From Nymphaea colorata (taxonomy: Eukaryota > Streptophyta > Magnoliopsida > Nymphaeales > Nymphaeaceae): a DNA stretch of 64,000 nucleotides. A program made the position numbers and the translations under genes. The notes under the pieces are model-generated. The model was not told the origin of the DNA. It made no database searches and saw nothing but the letters and a program-made list of their open reading frames with translations. This document shows positions 23,701 to 35,400 of the stretch, one piece after another. The stretch lies in NCBI RefSeq assembly GCF_008831285.2, contig NC_045140.1, positions 16,986,370 to 17,050,369 of the forward strand. Direction: 5' to 3'. Numbering within the stretch: the first letter of the stretch is position 1; every line of letters begins with the position of its first letter.

Positions 23701-26700
23701 TTTTTCTGCTTCCTTTGTTTTATAAACTTGATTTTCAAGTTTTTTTTTCTTTTGTTAATTGTAATCTATTATTTATTTACTGTACTGAAAGTGCATAATC
23801 ATTATTTGATGAACTGACACATTGAAGAGGTTAGATAATATTGTTGTTATATAATTTAAGTGCATTCCTTTTTTTTGAACCATACATCATGTTTCAGAGA
23901 AGTTATGATATCATTGTCATAAGAAAGTATATGTGATGGAAAGTTTCATAGCTGATGTTAGTGGAAGTGCAGCCTGATGTAGGTTATATTCATGAGATGC
24001 TTGCTCATTTGAACTGCGGTCAGGCTCATATTTTTGTTACCTCATTTATATTGACAAGCCTGAGCCTTGCTATCAATTGACATGGTTGTTCCTTCTTGGG
24101 TTTGAACTTGTTTTTTTGATCGATCTTATATTACCCTTGAGCTTATTTCAGCAAACACACAAAAAGCTCAAGCTGACACTGCTTAGAGCTTCAGCTACTC
24201 AGCTCCTTTTTTTGTCAACACCTTCTGTTGAACTGTATTGGCTCTTTATTCTTTTGTAAAAGAACAAACTCCCTGGTTTCTTCTTCTTTTCAGTCTTGCA
24301 TATATGATTTTTATAGATGACATTTCATCAGGTCAAGTTCTTGAGGCAAGAACTGAGTGCCCTTGATCAAAAAATGAAGAATCTGGCGGAATCACTTCAT
24401 AAGCATTGTAAGATAAAAGGTTCTCCTGACCCTGACGAGACCCTTTTGTTAGTAAATGATTATGTCAACAAGAAGATTTGTTGCACTCAGATCCAGCAAG
24501 ATTTGCAGGTCCATTCTGATCCTTTTTTCCATTGTGTTGGCATTACATACTGTATAGTTGTCATGTGTTTGCATTATGTACTATATAGTTGCTTCTAACA
24601 GAAGCACATGGTGGCTGAAATTTTGTAGCTATGGAAGTTGGATAACATAGATACTAGTCATGATAAACACACCATAGTTCTCAAGTATGGAGGTTTTCTT
24701 AGCCAAAGGTTGGTTTTTTGTCCAATCTTTAATTCTATTTAGAGTCTTGGGGAGCACCTTTTCCTATGCTGGCAGCTTATAACAATCAGTCTTGCAGGTT
24801 GTCTATTGACTTTAGTGGTGCATCATCCAGTGTACAGGCCATGTATTCCATTCACAACTCAGACATCAACATGGTATGTATATATTGTTTTCTGCTGATC
24901 ATATGCTTTTTTACTACAATATGTTCTTTTAACTTCCCTTTTCCTGTCATGTTGTTCAGATCTTCCCGAGCATGAATGCATGCATGGCTTTCAGCTTCGT
25001 TTTCGGTGTTGACCATGTTCGGACTCTTCAGGGTCCAACATGTGTCCAACAAGAGGCACAGGTATTTGATGCTACTTCTTTTGCTATGAGAAGGTTGCAG
25101 TCATTTTGCTAAGGGATTCAGATAAGTTCTTGTTCTAGCATCTAGGAAGTCAAGCATGTTTGAATGTGAATAGTAGATGCAATGGAATGGTTCATTTTTC
25201 CAAACGTGGTCATTTTTATGTAGCAGAAGCTTGCACATTATTCACCCCATGGTATCTCCTAGTTTTTGTATCGTTTTTACTTGGACAAAAATTAAACGTT
25301 CATTTTGTGCTTCACAGAAAGCTAAAATAAGGGATATCTGAAACTGTTACATTCTATTCTTATTTTCCTTTCAGGTTGCTGGCCATCTCTTGGGTAATCT
25401 GCTTGATGTGCTGGAGGAGGTTCAGTTGGCAAGGATGCATATTCCATATTTGCTGCGTGCCAATTTTGATTGTCCGGCTGGTATATTCCTAGTGTAACTC
25501 TTCTTTCTCCTAAAAGTGTCCATCTTTGTATGTTTTTTTCTTTCTTTTCTATATACAAAGATGCAGACACCACAAGTTTTGGAGGCACATGTTATTGATC
25601 ATGTCCGCTCTTGAACATGTTACATAAAGGATAAAACTCCAATCAGAGAAAAAAAATCAGGATGATTCCCCTTCATAACTTGTGGATGATGTTACTGGAT
25701 GGTGATGTCAAATCCAATAATATCAGACACTGGAAATTTATTTGAACTGTGCTCTTATATTTATTGCCTATACTCGAGAAAAATCATATGGTATCAGATA
25801 TTTTATTTTTGCTATTCAAGAAAAACTTTATTCCTAGTAGTTTCAAATTTCGAACATCTTTAGGGAACTAAATCACTAACCCATTTGAGATTGGTAAGAC
25901 AGAAAATGTCCTTACAACATCTGTAAGCATGACAGTTTGAATATGACATAGTTACTCTGCTTATCAAGCAAATTTTTTCTTTCATTAACAAAAGCCAACC
26001 TTTTCATATCTTTAGGCTAATGCTGTTGAAGATCTGTAGCAATACCTTATGAAATTTTGGGAAGATATTTCCAGTGAAGTTGTTCTGGAAACCTTTTAGA
26101 GCCTCAGCTTTTCATACTTATTGTGTAGCAATTAATTATTCTTAAAATTCATAATGACCATTACTTTTTTACAATTGGACAGGTAGAAGATCAATATTGC
26201 AATTCCTGTTTCCAACTACATCCTTGCTGACCTACAAATTGGAGTAATTCGAGTTAAAATTATTAAATAGCATTAGAACAATAAGAGTAAGAAATGCATA
26301 TAATATATATTACACATGACAACAGAAAGCACATTTATGGACTCACTAAACAAGTAAAAGATATTAAAATATATATGAAAGGAACTTTTAGAGACTGAAA
26401 ATATCGCGGCCTCCTGTCCATATTTTATTTAAGAACTTGTTATCATGCATGTGTGGAGAATATGAAATGTCAATGCTTTTGTGGTACTGTCATAAAATTC
26501 ATGATAAAATTGTCAAATTATTATTAATTATCATGATATTTGTCCAGAGAAAGATTTTAAGATTCAATACTTTTGAAATACCAGAAACATTTTGACTATG
26601 ACGGTTGCCACATGCTGCTGATCTATGACATCAGTACCCTAACAATATAGATGCAGACTATACTATCTGGAACTCTAGATTAGGACTTGTAAAGGGTCCT

Positions 26701-29533
26701 AAATTTTAATTTCTTTCTTTCATATTAAGGTTGAAGTACGCCATCTTAGCCTAAAAGGGTTGGCATATGGTTAAGATAAGCACCTATACCCTCCTCAAAA
26801 ATATTCTGAAGTTTGTTTATGAAGCTGCGAATTTTGGTCAATACATTTCTAAAAATGTGGGTAGTATTCATTCCATAGGACTCGAGAATCATACTTATGT
26901 TTCCAGACTTGGAGAAAAATCTGATTTCGATGGTTGTAGAGCTCATTTTTACCTTATTGAATTTAATGGGTGAATTGTTATTTTCTTTATGGCAAATTAT
27001 ATAAAAAAATTTAAGGGCTTTCCTAGATTGTTTGTTCTTAGGAACTTGAGTTTGCCAATGTTACAACTAACCAACGCTTTATTTCTCTACAGCTGGAAAA
27101 CTTGAACTTTGTCTTTTTTTTATTGATTACAACATGGAACAGAAAGCTACTGTGGTGCTTAATGTGACAGAGCTGAAACGGTAAATTGAAGTTTATATTT
27201 TCTGCTCTTTCTCTTGATAACTTGATTTTTTATATTCTAAAGAATCTCTGATTTAGCTGCCATGTTTACTATGCAAAGTCTAACCTCCATGTTCTTCAGA
27301 TTCTTGTCAGTTTATCTTCCATCTGTCCTCCATGTTTAAATAATGCAGGGTTACTGAAAGGCATGAGAATCTTCTGTTATTTATGCTCTTTCCTTGTGCT
27401 AGTGTCTTATCCCCTAAGTCATGTGAACTTGCCAAAATAGTCATTGTGACTAAGGCCTGGGTGTAGCATTCGTGTGGCAAACAAAAATCCACGGTTATCG
27501 GCCTCCTACTCAATCATAAACCACGAATGTCCAATTTTCTGTAGTAAACATTTTCTAAAAAATGCATAAAGGAAGTTAGGGCCATAGCCATAAATATTGC
27601 GATATTTTGAAAAATATCATGATATTTTTTAAAAGATGGCGACATTAATGAAAAAAATGAATAAAGCGACAAAAAGGGAAAATCGTGATATTTAGAAAAC
27701 GTTAAAAATCAATTTATCGCGATTTTAACACAATTTTATTGCAATTTTTTCATGTTTTTATTTTTTTTTTCAACTTTTGTTTCATTTCCTCTTATTTTGG
27801 GTATTTACATTACTTCCTAGACGCAATTCAAAGTTTATTACTTTGTCATTTTTATCATTTTAATTAGATTTTTTTTATGTTTTCTAATTAGTTTCTCATT
27901 TATTGTCCTTTTACCTAACATTTTTCTTTTTATTATTTTTTTGAATAACTCCTACATTTTTCGGGGATTTTATGGCTATGGTTAGGGCAAACTTGAGCCC
28001 TCTCTCTCTCTCTGCCCCCCCCCCCCCCCTTAGTCGGACAATTGCACTCCTACTTCCTGCAAGATGGGAACAGTAGCAGAAGGACTATTACAGCATCTAC
28101 AACAGGAAGATGGAGGAGGAAATACAAGTTGAAGGAAGATGAAGGAGGAGGAGGGGTGCTCACCATGCTAAGAAGGAAGAAGATAGGCGGTGACTACATG
28201 GAGTGGGGAAAGGAAAGCTGAGAGGTAGAAACTTCTTCAGTGTTGGAAAAAGAAAAACCGAGAGGCTGCATTAGCACTTCCAGCATGGCCTTTGGAGAAA
28301 TGTCCCTGTTCAAGGGGACAACCTCCCTCTGCTGTATTTAGCTTGGCTGGATCTGCCAAGGCTGGGCGAGTGGCCGGAGTCACTCGAACGGCCTTGCTCC
28401 CTAGCCACCATCTCCAGCATGGCCTAGAACATTGGCTTTGCCTCTGCCATGGCAATGGCTCGTGGACAACCTCCCTCTGCTGTTGGATCTGCCAAGGCTG
28501 GGCGAGTGGCCGGAGTCACTCGAACTGCCTTGCTCCCTAGCCACCATCTCCAGCATGGCCTAGGACATTGGACAGAACTTTTATTTTATTACATTCCCAT
28601 AGAGTCTCAATTTTATAGCTAACAAAAAGTTACTTTATTCATGAAATATGTATATATATATATTGTGTGTGTGTGTGTGTGTACACAAGTTCTGCAATAT
28701 TATTAAAAAAAAGAAAATAATTTTGTAAAAAAATGTTAAAATCAATTATTGCTATTTTTCATTTATTTTTTATTTCATTGTTTGTTTTCATTTTTTTCAG
28801 CTTTCGTTTCATTGTTTTAGGTATTTAATATGACCTCCTAGATGCAATGCAAGTTTCTCATTTATTGTATTTTTACCTAACATTTTTTTTATGTTTTTTA
28901 AAAAATCTCTGAGATTTTGCCAAAAATGAAAACAACTTTGTTGACCCGAGAAAAACCTCACCGATAAAAGCCTGAAAATGATATTTCATATTTGTAGCTA
29001 TGGTATGTATATGCCCTTGTTTCACCCCTGCATTGATTCCTTTTTTTAGAGTTGGCACCTGAAACCCTGCACCTGTGTCATGGAGGTCCTATCACAGTCC
29101 TGAAAGAAATGTTTCATTCTGATTTTTCTTGCACTTATTACGTTAAATTTTATTTTTGTCACAACAGAATAAATAGCATGTTGGCCAGCTTGTGCAAGTT
29201 GGCGTTGCTAATGGAGGCAGCTTCTAATCCATGTTATTTCTCTATTATCTACTGCCACAATATTTATATCGGATTTGTGAAGCACCATCTCTTTTTAGGT
29301 TGCCATTAGTATAGCTACTCCAACTAACAGAATTTTTATGATGGAACAGCGCTGTGTATCCCTTTGATGTCATCCCATCCAAGCTTCATATCCAAAGTTC
29401 GGGTGTGCCAAGATCAGAATCTCTAATTTATTCAGAGATGATGCATGCAATTCAAAAACTAAAATTTGGTAATTCAAGGATCAGCAGGATATGCCGAGTT
29501 GTCTCCCAACAGCTTGGTAAATCAAATGGCTAG
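17733..29533 (+). CDS. KNL1: Kinetochore scaffold KNL1/Spc105 homologue
   Basis: Sixteen exons join in phase: 17733-18090, 19566-20227, 20362-21786, 22204-22488, 22602-22667, 22888-22968, 23110-23147, 23255-23342, 23428-23562, 24332-24508, 24629-24708, 24798-24873, 24960-25061, 25375-25480, 27093-27180, 29350-29533 (3951 bases, 1316 residues). KNL1 is part of the outer-kinetochore KMN network, where it recruits PP1 and spindle-checkpoint proteins. The N-terminus holds the PP1-docking motif RVSF at residues 30-33 (KKRSRRVSFADTTSVHVFD). Residues about 120-900 are long, polar and Ser/Pro-rich with many SP/TP sites and no obvious MELT array. Coiled coil starts about 933 (LHQLEDMLEELQKVIKYRRL) and the C-terminal part (SFVFGVDHVRTLQG, LLGNLLDVLEEVQLAR, LCLFFIDYN, YPFDVIPSKLHIQ) fits the RWD-type Mis12-binding domain. 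An in-frame upstream ATG at 17409 exists, but MENPGPEG is the better start. Confidence 0.88.
18811..19181 (+). mobile_element. Non-autonomous DNA element, GTCACA family copy A
   Basis: A 371 bp non-coding element in KNL1 intron 1 with inverted ends GTCACAGAAAATGCC and GTCACAAATAACGTC. Its inner right arm reads CCGTATTATACCTGAGAAAA. It is similar along its length to the reverse complement of 32105-32413. No clear target-site duplication. Confidence 0.65.
27583..27980 (+). mobile_element. hAT-type MITE with intact 8 bp TSD
   Basis: A 398 bp AT-rich, non-coding element in the last KNL1 intron. It has perfect 12 bp terminal inverted repeats (CATAGCCATAAA and its complement) and is flanked by identical 8 bp direct repeats GTTAGGGC (27575-27582 and 27981-27988). 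An 8 bp TSD with a CA start fits the hAT superfamily. Related copies lie at about 28700-29002 and 30342-30768. Confidence 0.82.
28316..28571 (+). repeat. GC-rich tandem duplication in last KNL1 intron
   Basis: Two direct units, 28316-28435 and 28464-28571, share GGACAACCTCCCTCTGCTG and a long block from GATCTGCCAAGGCTGGGCGA to TCCAGCATGGCCTAG with few differences. The unit is much more GC-rich than the surrounding intron, which suggests inserted foreign or gene-derived sequence. Confidence 0.85.
28700..29002 (+). mobile_element. Diverged relative of the 27583 MITE
   Basis: The interior shares CTAGATGCAATGCAAG-type and TTTACCTAACATTTTT sequence with 27583-27980, and the right end reads TTGTAGCTATG, close to the family terminus. 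The left end is unclear and no TSD could be defined. Confidence 0.5.
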
Positions 29534-30341
29534 GTGAGTCATTGTAGCGTTGGTGTGATCCTGATTCCATTGACCATCTTTCCATTCATGTGCTAAGTAG
29601 TAGTTTTCTTTCTTAGCCACAGTAATATGTTTTGTCTGCTAATAGTGTCCACGGGTTAAGATCTCACCTGAAACGTTGCTGTTTTAAGGGGATCTGGGCT
29701 TCCATTGAGAATTAAATGTTCTCTAGCTTTCTGTCTGCTCCTTGGCGTTGTTTTTCTTTTCCATTTTTTAGGTCAATGTGGTTCATCTACCTTACATTAT
29801 TAACTGCTTGGATGCTGTGCCTGCATTCACAGGTAATTCGGTTTCCCAAAAGGGCTGTTATAAACTTGTAACATTTCACTCGACAACAAAGGATAAGATG
29901 GATGGCAAAATTAATTTTGTATCATGATCATTATATGTATTTTCTTCGGTTTTATAATTGTCTATTAGTTATTTTGATCATAAAATATGTTGGGACTTCT
30001 CATCATGTAACGTCGTGGTATGAATGAAAGCACCGTCTTGTTACTGGGTTGATAACTATAATGAAAAAAAATTTAACTGTCGTGGCAATTTCCCATGTTT
30101 CAATTTCTTTGTCAACTTTTCAATCCTTTTATTTTTTTGGTTTATATCAAAAGGACTAAACAGCACTTATGGAGGTGCCTAGTTGAAGGGAACAGGAAGG
30201 GTAGGGGAAAAAAAGAGTTGCAAGTATTGAGCTAAATTAGACGTAAGTGAATCACAGTAATTGATATTGAAAAGGTAAGGCTTCAGACATGCATACCATC
30301 ACTAGAGTGAGGGAAGAAAGTGCATGTCAATGTATATATAT
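29534..30341. other. KNL1 3' region, probably with a 3' UTR intron
   Basis: The KNL1 stop codon TAG is followed at once by GTGAGT, a consensus donor. An acceptor TTTTTTAG lies near 29770. This suggests an intron in the 3' UTR beginning exactly at the stop. No further coding sequence is seen, and a plant-type AT-rich end follows. Confidence 0.4.
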
Positions 30342-30768
30342 CATAGCCACAAGTATCCTTCTTGAATTTTTATTAACGAGGTTTTTCTTGGATTTTTTTT
30401 TTCTTGTTTTTGGGGAAAATCTTGAAGTTATTTTAGAAAACAATAACAATCAAGTTTTAAATAAAAATATAGTAAATGAGAAACTAATAAAAAAGACATA
30501 AAAAAGGCGAGTTAAAATGATAATGTAATAAGAATTGTATTGCATCTAGGAGGTCATATTATGTACTTCAAACAAGAGGAAATAAAACAACGAAACAAGA
30601 GCTGAAAAAAAATGAAAACAGAAAATAAATGAAAAAGTAAGAAAAAAATGTGATAAATTGTAATAAATTGTCTTTTTCAAGATGGTGCAATTTTTTCCTG
30701 TTTTTCTCTTTTTCCATTTTTTATAATATTATGATATTTTTGAAAATATCTCTATAATTGTGGCTATG
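30342..30768 (-). mobile_element. hAT-type MITE, related inverted copy
   Basis: A 427 bp non-coding element with terminal inverted repeats CATAGCCACAA and its complement, flanked by ATATATAT (30334-30341) and ATATATGT (30769-30776), which match at 7 of 8 positions. Its interior contains the reverse complement of the family motif (TTGCATCTAGGAGGTCATAT). It lies just downstream of KNL1. Confidence 0.72.
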
Positions 30769-31490
30769 ATATATGTGAATGTGTGTGTGTATATATAGAA
30801 AATAAATCTTGATTTTATTTTCTCATGATAATTTCTTAATTTTCCATGCACAGAAAATATGGAAATAGATGGACTAGAAACGATATCTAGTATGCCATTG
30901 ATTCAATCAACCAAAGAAATGAAATCAACTGGAGCTTGGATACGGATCGAATATGATGAGTTATAATTTGAGGTTTTCTATGAAATGAGGCATAAAATGG
31001 AGGCACTAAGTGTGGGAGTTATCAAGGAAGCTTAGGAGCCATTGGACAATAACAACAAGATGTTACGGTGGCATGAATCTGCCCTAAAACGTTGTAACAC
31101 AGTGTTCCATGAATACGTTTCATTTTGGGGTTAGATTCATGAAACAATAACAATACGTTATTATTGCCAAGCAATTTGTTTTAAGGCTCATGTTAGTTAT
31201 AGGTTGAAAATGTGAATGGGGTTCTAGAGTTTGGAGGTATTTACTCTCTACTTGCCCGAATTTTTTTTGGATCTATTTCAATCCTTACTTGTATATGTTG
31301 AAAGTTGAAACAAAGGAATCGGTCAAACCACATGAAAAATCTGCGCTTGTGAGGATCGAGTTGAGCTTGACAGGCATGCCATGGTCTCTCTTTATGCTAG
31401 AGGTAGCCTTGTGGCTTGAGCCAAAGATGAGGAAGGTGGAATACGATGTGGTGAGAGGAAGGGAGGGGATGCCTAAGAATCTAAGATTCA

Positions 31491-31570
<80 letters not shown>

Positions 31571-32104
31571 TCGTGTGTACGGGTGAATTTGACCAACAAC
31601 TATTTTGTAGTTGGACTTAGGTGTAGGTGCTCTCCAAAAGTACAGGTTCTGATTATCTGAGCTTATTTGGAAAGTCGGTGAAAAAGAAAGAAATGAATCT
31701 AACCAGATCATAGATAATGGTTGACCATATCCACAAATTTATGTGTGTGTGTGTGTCTCGCATAAGAGTGTGATAGCACTAGTAGCAATGAAAGAAAGAG
31801 AAGGGAAAAGGAAAATTTTTGAGAAAGAAGGGAGAAGTTTAAAAGGAGGAAAGATCTCTTCCTGTTTGGCGCTTAGGCGGACCTACGCAGTGTGTAGGCA
31901 AACTTCCCTGGTATGGTTGAAAATTGTGCTGTGACTTTTTGCTAGCAAGATTGGGACATAGAAAATTGCAGAAATTAAAAATAAAGTTCAAGTTCTTTAT
32001 TATGGAGGAACCACTTTTTTACTTATTAATATCCTTAGTCCCGTGATATTAATGGGTCTTCATTACAAAAAAGAAAGTGATGCCTGATATTTTAGAAGTC
32101 CATT
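30769..32104. other. Gene-free intergenic stretch
   Basis: No supportable gene. A compound (CT)n/(TA)n microsatellite occupies 31495-31569 and a short (TG)n lies at 31742-31757. The open frames spanning the microsatellite encode SLSLSL/IYIYIY low-complexity sequence. Confidence 0.6.
31495..31569. repeat. Compound (CT)n(TA)n microsatellite
   Basis: About 19 CT units run directly into about 17 TA units. Confidence 0.95.
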
Positions 32105-32413
32105 GTCACAAATAAGGTTTCAGAATTTTAAACAGCGAGGCTTTTCTCGGGTATAATACGGTGGGCTTGAAAAATATAAGAAAAAAATGAAAAAAACGTA
32201 CAAAAAATTAAAAACTAAAAATAAGGGGAAAATAAAATAAGTGAAAAAATAATAACACAAGCATCAAAAATAAGTATATTTAAAACAAATAAAAAATAAA
32301 AAAAAACTGTTTCGCATTTAAAAATTAAAAAAAATGAAAAAATAAATTTAAATGTTTTTTTTAGTTTTAAACGGCATTTCATTTTCTCACGTTTTTTTCG
32401 CATTTTTTGTGAC
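32105..32413 (-). mobile_element. Non-autonomous DNA element, GTCACA family copy B
   Basis: A 309 bp non-coding element whose ends are GTCACAAATAAGG and, on the complement, GTCACAAAAAATGCG. Read on the minus strand it contains CCGTATTATACCCGAGAAAA and parallels copy A at 18811-19181 through its whole length. It therefore lies in opposite orientation about 13 kb away. Confidence 0.65.
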
Positions 32414-35400
32414 TAATCAGAACATCCATTCCATTAGGCTTCGAATGAATGTTTTTTCTTTAAAACTATTAGTATGTTATACTCGTACAGTTGACAAATT
32501 TCCACTCTACGGCGAGTATGCGGGCCTGGTGGAGAATTCCTGTTTACCAAAGAGGTTCGTTGTTTACCTCTAATTCTCAGAGAAAAATAGCGTGCAAAAC
32601 TATGTCAAAGTGATTCATCTGAGCAATTGAAAAAAACAACAAACTCATTAGTTCGGCTTCTTTTTATATGAGAGTTTTTCTTGTTAATTTTTTACCACCA
32701 ACATTGAGTTTTACCATTGTAGATTCGGAGCAGCAGGTTGATCAGATGGCTTCACTCACATTTTACTGGAGAGGTTTTGGGTCCTTTGTAGTGTCGGCGC
32801 GTCTTATTTTGATTTTATTGATGTCTTGTTTTTGTTATGCATCAATTATGTAGTTTGGGGCATTTTTGTCATACACGATGTGATTTTGTATGAATTGAAA
32901 TTGTTATATAAATGAAAGCTTGCCTCATTGTTTCGAATTACATAGCTCTCTTCTTTTTGAATTGTTGTGTCGTCACACCTCAATGCTTTATGGTTAAGAA
33001 AAAAAAAATTATTTGATGGTTAAAAGGTTGGGGTGTGATAGAGATAGTGCAGCACGTGGATCCATGTCATTACTTTTCTGGATTGCCGAAGGTGGATATC
33101 CATAGAATATCTAGAACTTGTGTTGGAAGGGTTCATTAATTGGTTAGCTCATTACTTCCATCGGGAGAGTAATTAAAAATCTTTTTCTGAAAATGGCAAT
33201 ATAGTTTGTTATGAGAAAATCGAGGGTCTGGCCCAATGTTATTAAAATTGGCCTGAATTGACCGATCGAATCCAATTGGTGGCAAAGCTATTTGTTTTCT
33301 GTGGTCGGTTAAAGAGTGCCGTTTGTTGGTTTCTGAATATTTTTCTAATATCTTAAGATTTTTTACTTTTTTAGATTTATTTTTTTGAGAAATGATTTTT
33401 TATTACGCTTTACCGATTTCGGTCCGATTCTGACTGGTAGCTCTGTCTTTTCCTTTCTTTCTTTGCCTTCCTAGTTGTAGCTGGTTGCATTGTCACTAGT
33501 CTGTTTTAGCTGCATTCCTATCTTTTCCAGTTCACAGGGAGGAATAACCTTACCTCCAATGATGCATAATGTTCAAGAATTTAGATCATTGTGGTGCCAT
33601 GGAATGGCTTCTCGACATGTTAGATTCCCCACCCCAAAGTGCCCATCTGCGTCTGCTCAACCGGCGAAGAGCGTCGCAGTTGCGCGTCCAAGGGAGAATG
33701 ATCCCCTTTGCGCGCTCTCGACTAGTTTCTCGCGATAGTTTACAAACCTTTTTTTTGGGAGATCGTGGCTCTAGTTTTTTAGAATTTTGTTTGCCAGCTC
33801 CAACTCCATCCTGTCCTGCGGGGCATCTTACACGCATGCCCACAGGAACGAAGGAACAACTATTAATGGCGTTTAAAGAAATCTTTACCTCTTGTTTTTT
33901 GCCTTTATCAGTTTCTCATTCAATTGAATACAAGATTTCCTGTGTGCGATATGGCTACAAAGCTGAACCATACTGAATGCGATGAACTTCTTCCTCCACT
34001 TGTACTTCTTAAATTTTAAACTGGTACATTATAAAATGTCTACCGACTGTATACTCGGTCTTACTTCGACCGTGCGCGCTTGAGTAAGATTGGGCATCGG
34101 GTTGGTCGATCTTACAAGGAGTTGGGTTTGAGCTGAGCAAAAACTTATAACTCTGACCTGAGCTTAACCTAACAATCTAAACTCGAGCTCGGGCTCAGCA
34201 CGGCTTAGCTCAAGTAGAATTAAATTTTTTTTAATATTAGATAATATATATGATTTCATGATAGTAAAATATATATATAATTCTATAATAATAATAATGT
34301 GTTTATTAAATATAAATAATTGATCTCAGGCTAGTCAAGTCCATTGAGGCCGGCCCAATAATTTATTAAGCTGGTTTAGTGATCAAGAGGTCCGAATTTG
34401 AGCCAACGCGCCGCCCAAGTTTACGGTGAAGCTGCATGCAGCGGTACCATCTGTCGTTTCAAAAAGTTCATGAAACAATACTTAGTGCCTTTGCCATGCA
34501 CTTTCACCTATCTTATACAAGGGCTTCCCCATCTTTTCATCTTATAGCATCATTTTCTATACGCAAAGTGCAAGCCCCATCTAATTGCCATCAGCAGGAA
34601 CAGAAACAGATACAATCGGCAGGAACAGAAACACCATGCAAAGGCCAGAAGTCAGCTAGTTAGGTTGGTTTTGAACAGCGACGTGTTATAATAGTTAGGT
34701 TGGTTTTGAACAGCGACGTGTGGTAAAAAAATGCAACGGCCTTTCTCATCTCATCGTTTGATGAAAAAAAAATATTGTTGGGCCATTTGTAGAAGGCAAG
34801 ATTACTCCGGTTCAGGACCTCCATGGTCTACAGTATATCTTCTAACTTGACTATTGGATTGTCATTATTTGTAGTTCAACCTTAAAAAAGAATCAAACTA
34901 AAGAAACGTTAACCAGTTATGCTACATCCCTTAAAGCACATCGAGAACACCACAATTTCCCCTACAATTTTTCACCAGTCATCCCACTTCTTGCGGCCAC
35001 AATCCTTTTCGCCTTTTTTTCCTGGGAAATGCTTTCCTCTTCCACTGTAGATTCTGTTAGCTTTGTGGGCCCGCCCTCGGCCCTTTCTTTCTGTTTTCAC
35101 CAATGATTATAGAAAGAAAAAAAAAATGATAGGATTGAATTTTGATGGGAAAGAGGAATCACATGAGGGGAAGGAGAGTGAACTACGTCATGAGAGGGAT
35201 GTCCCCCAACAAAATTGCTACTTGTTTCTTGCCTTTGTTACATTCGATCAAATAAAATCTGCTACTTTCCTTTCCCGGTCAAAATGATATATTTTGGTAG
35301 GAAAGTGTGCGAGACTGAAGCTTTGGAGTGGGAAAAAAGAAAACACCCTTTTCCGTCACCATTCTCTGAAGCCCCAAGTTTGCGTCTTCAAGTTGCTATT

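Noticed and set aside
31285-31711. Frames of 76-123 residues around 31.5 kb
   Set aside because: They span the CT/TA microsatellite and have no domain or splice support.
33490-33976. Overlapping frames of 82 and 135 residues in a GC-richer patch
   Set aside because: No recognisable domain and no promoter or splice structure; two frames overlap with neither favoured.
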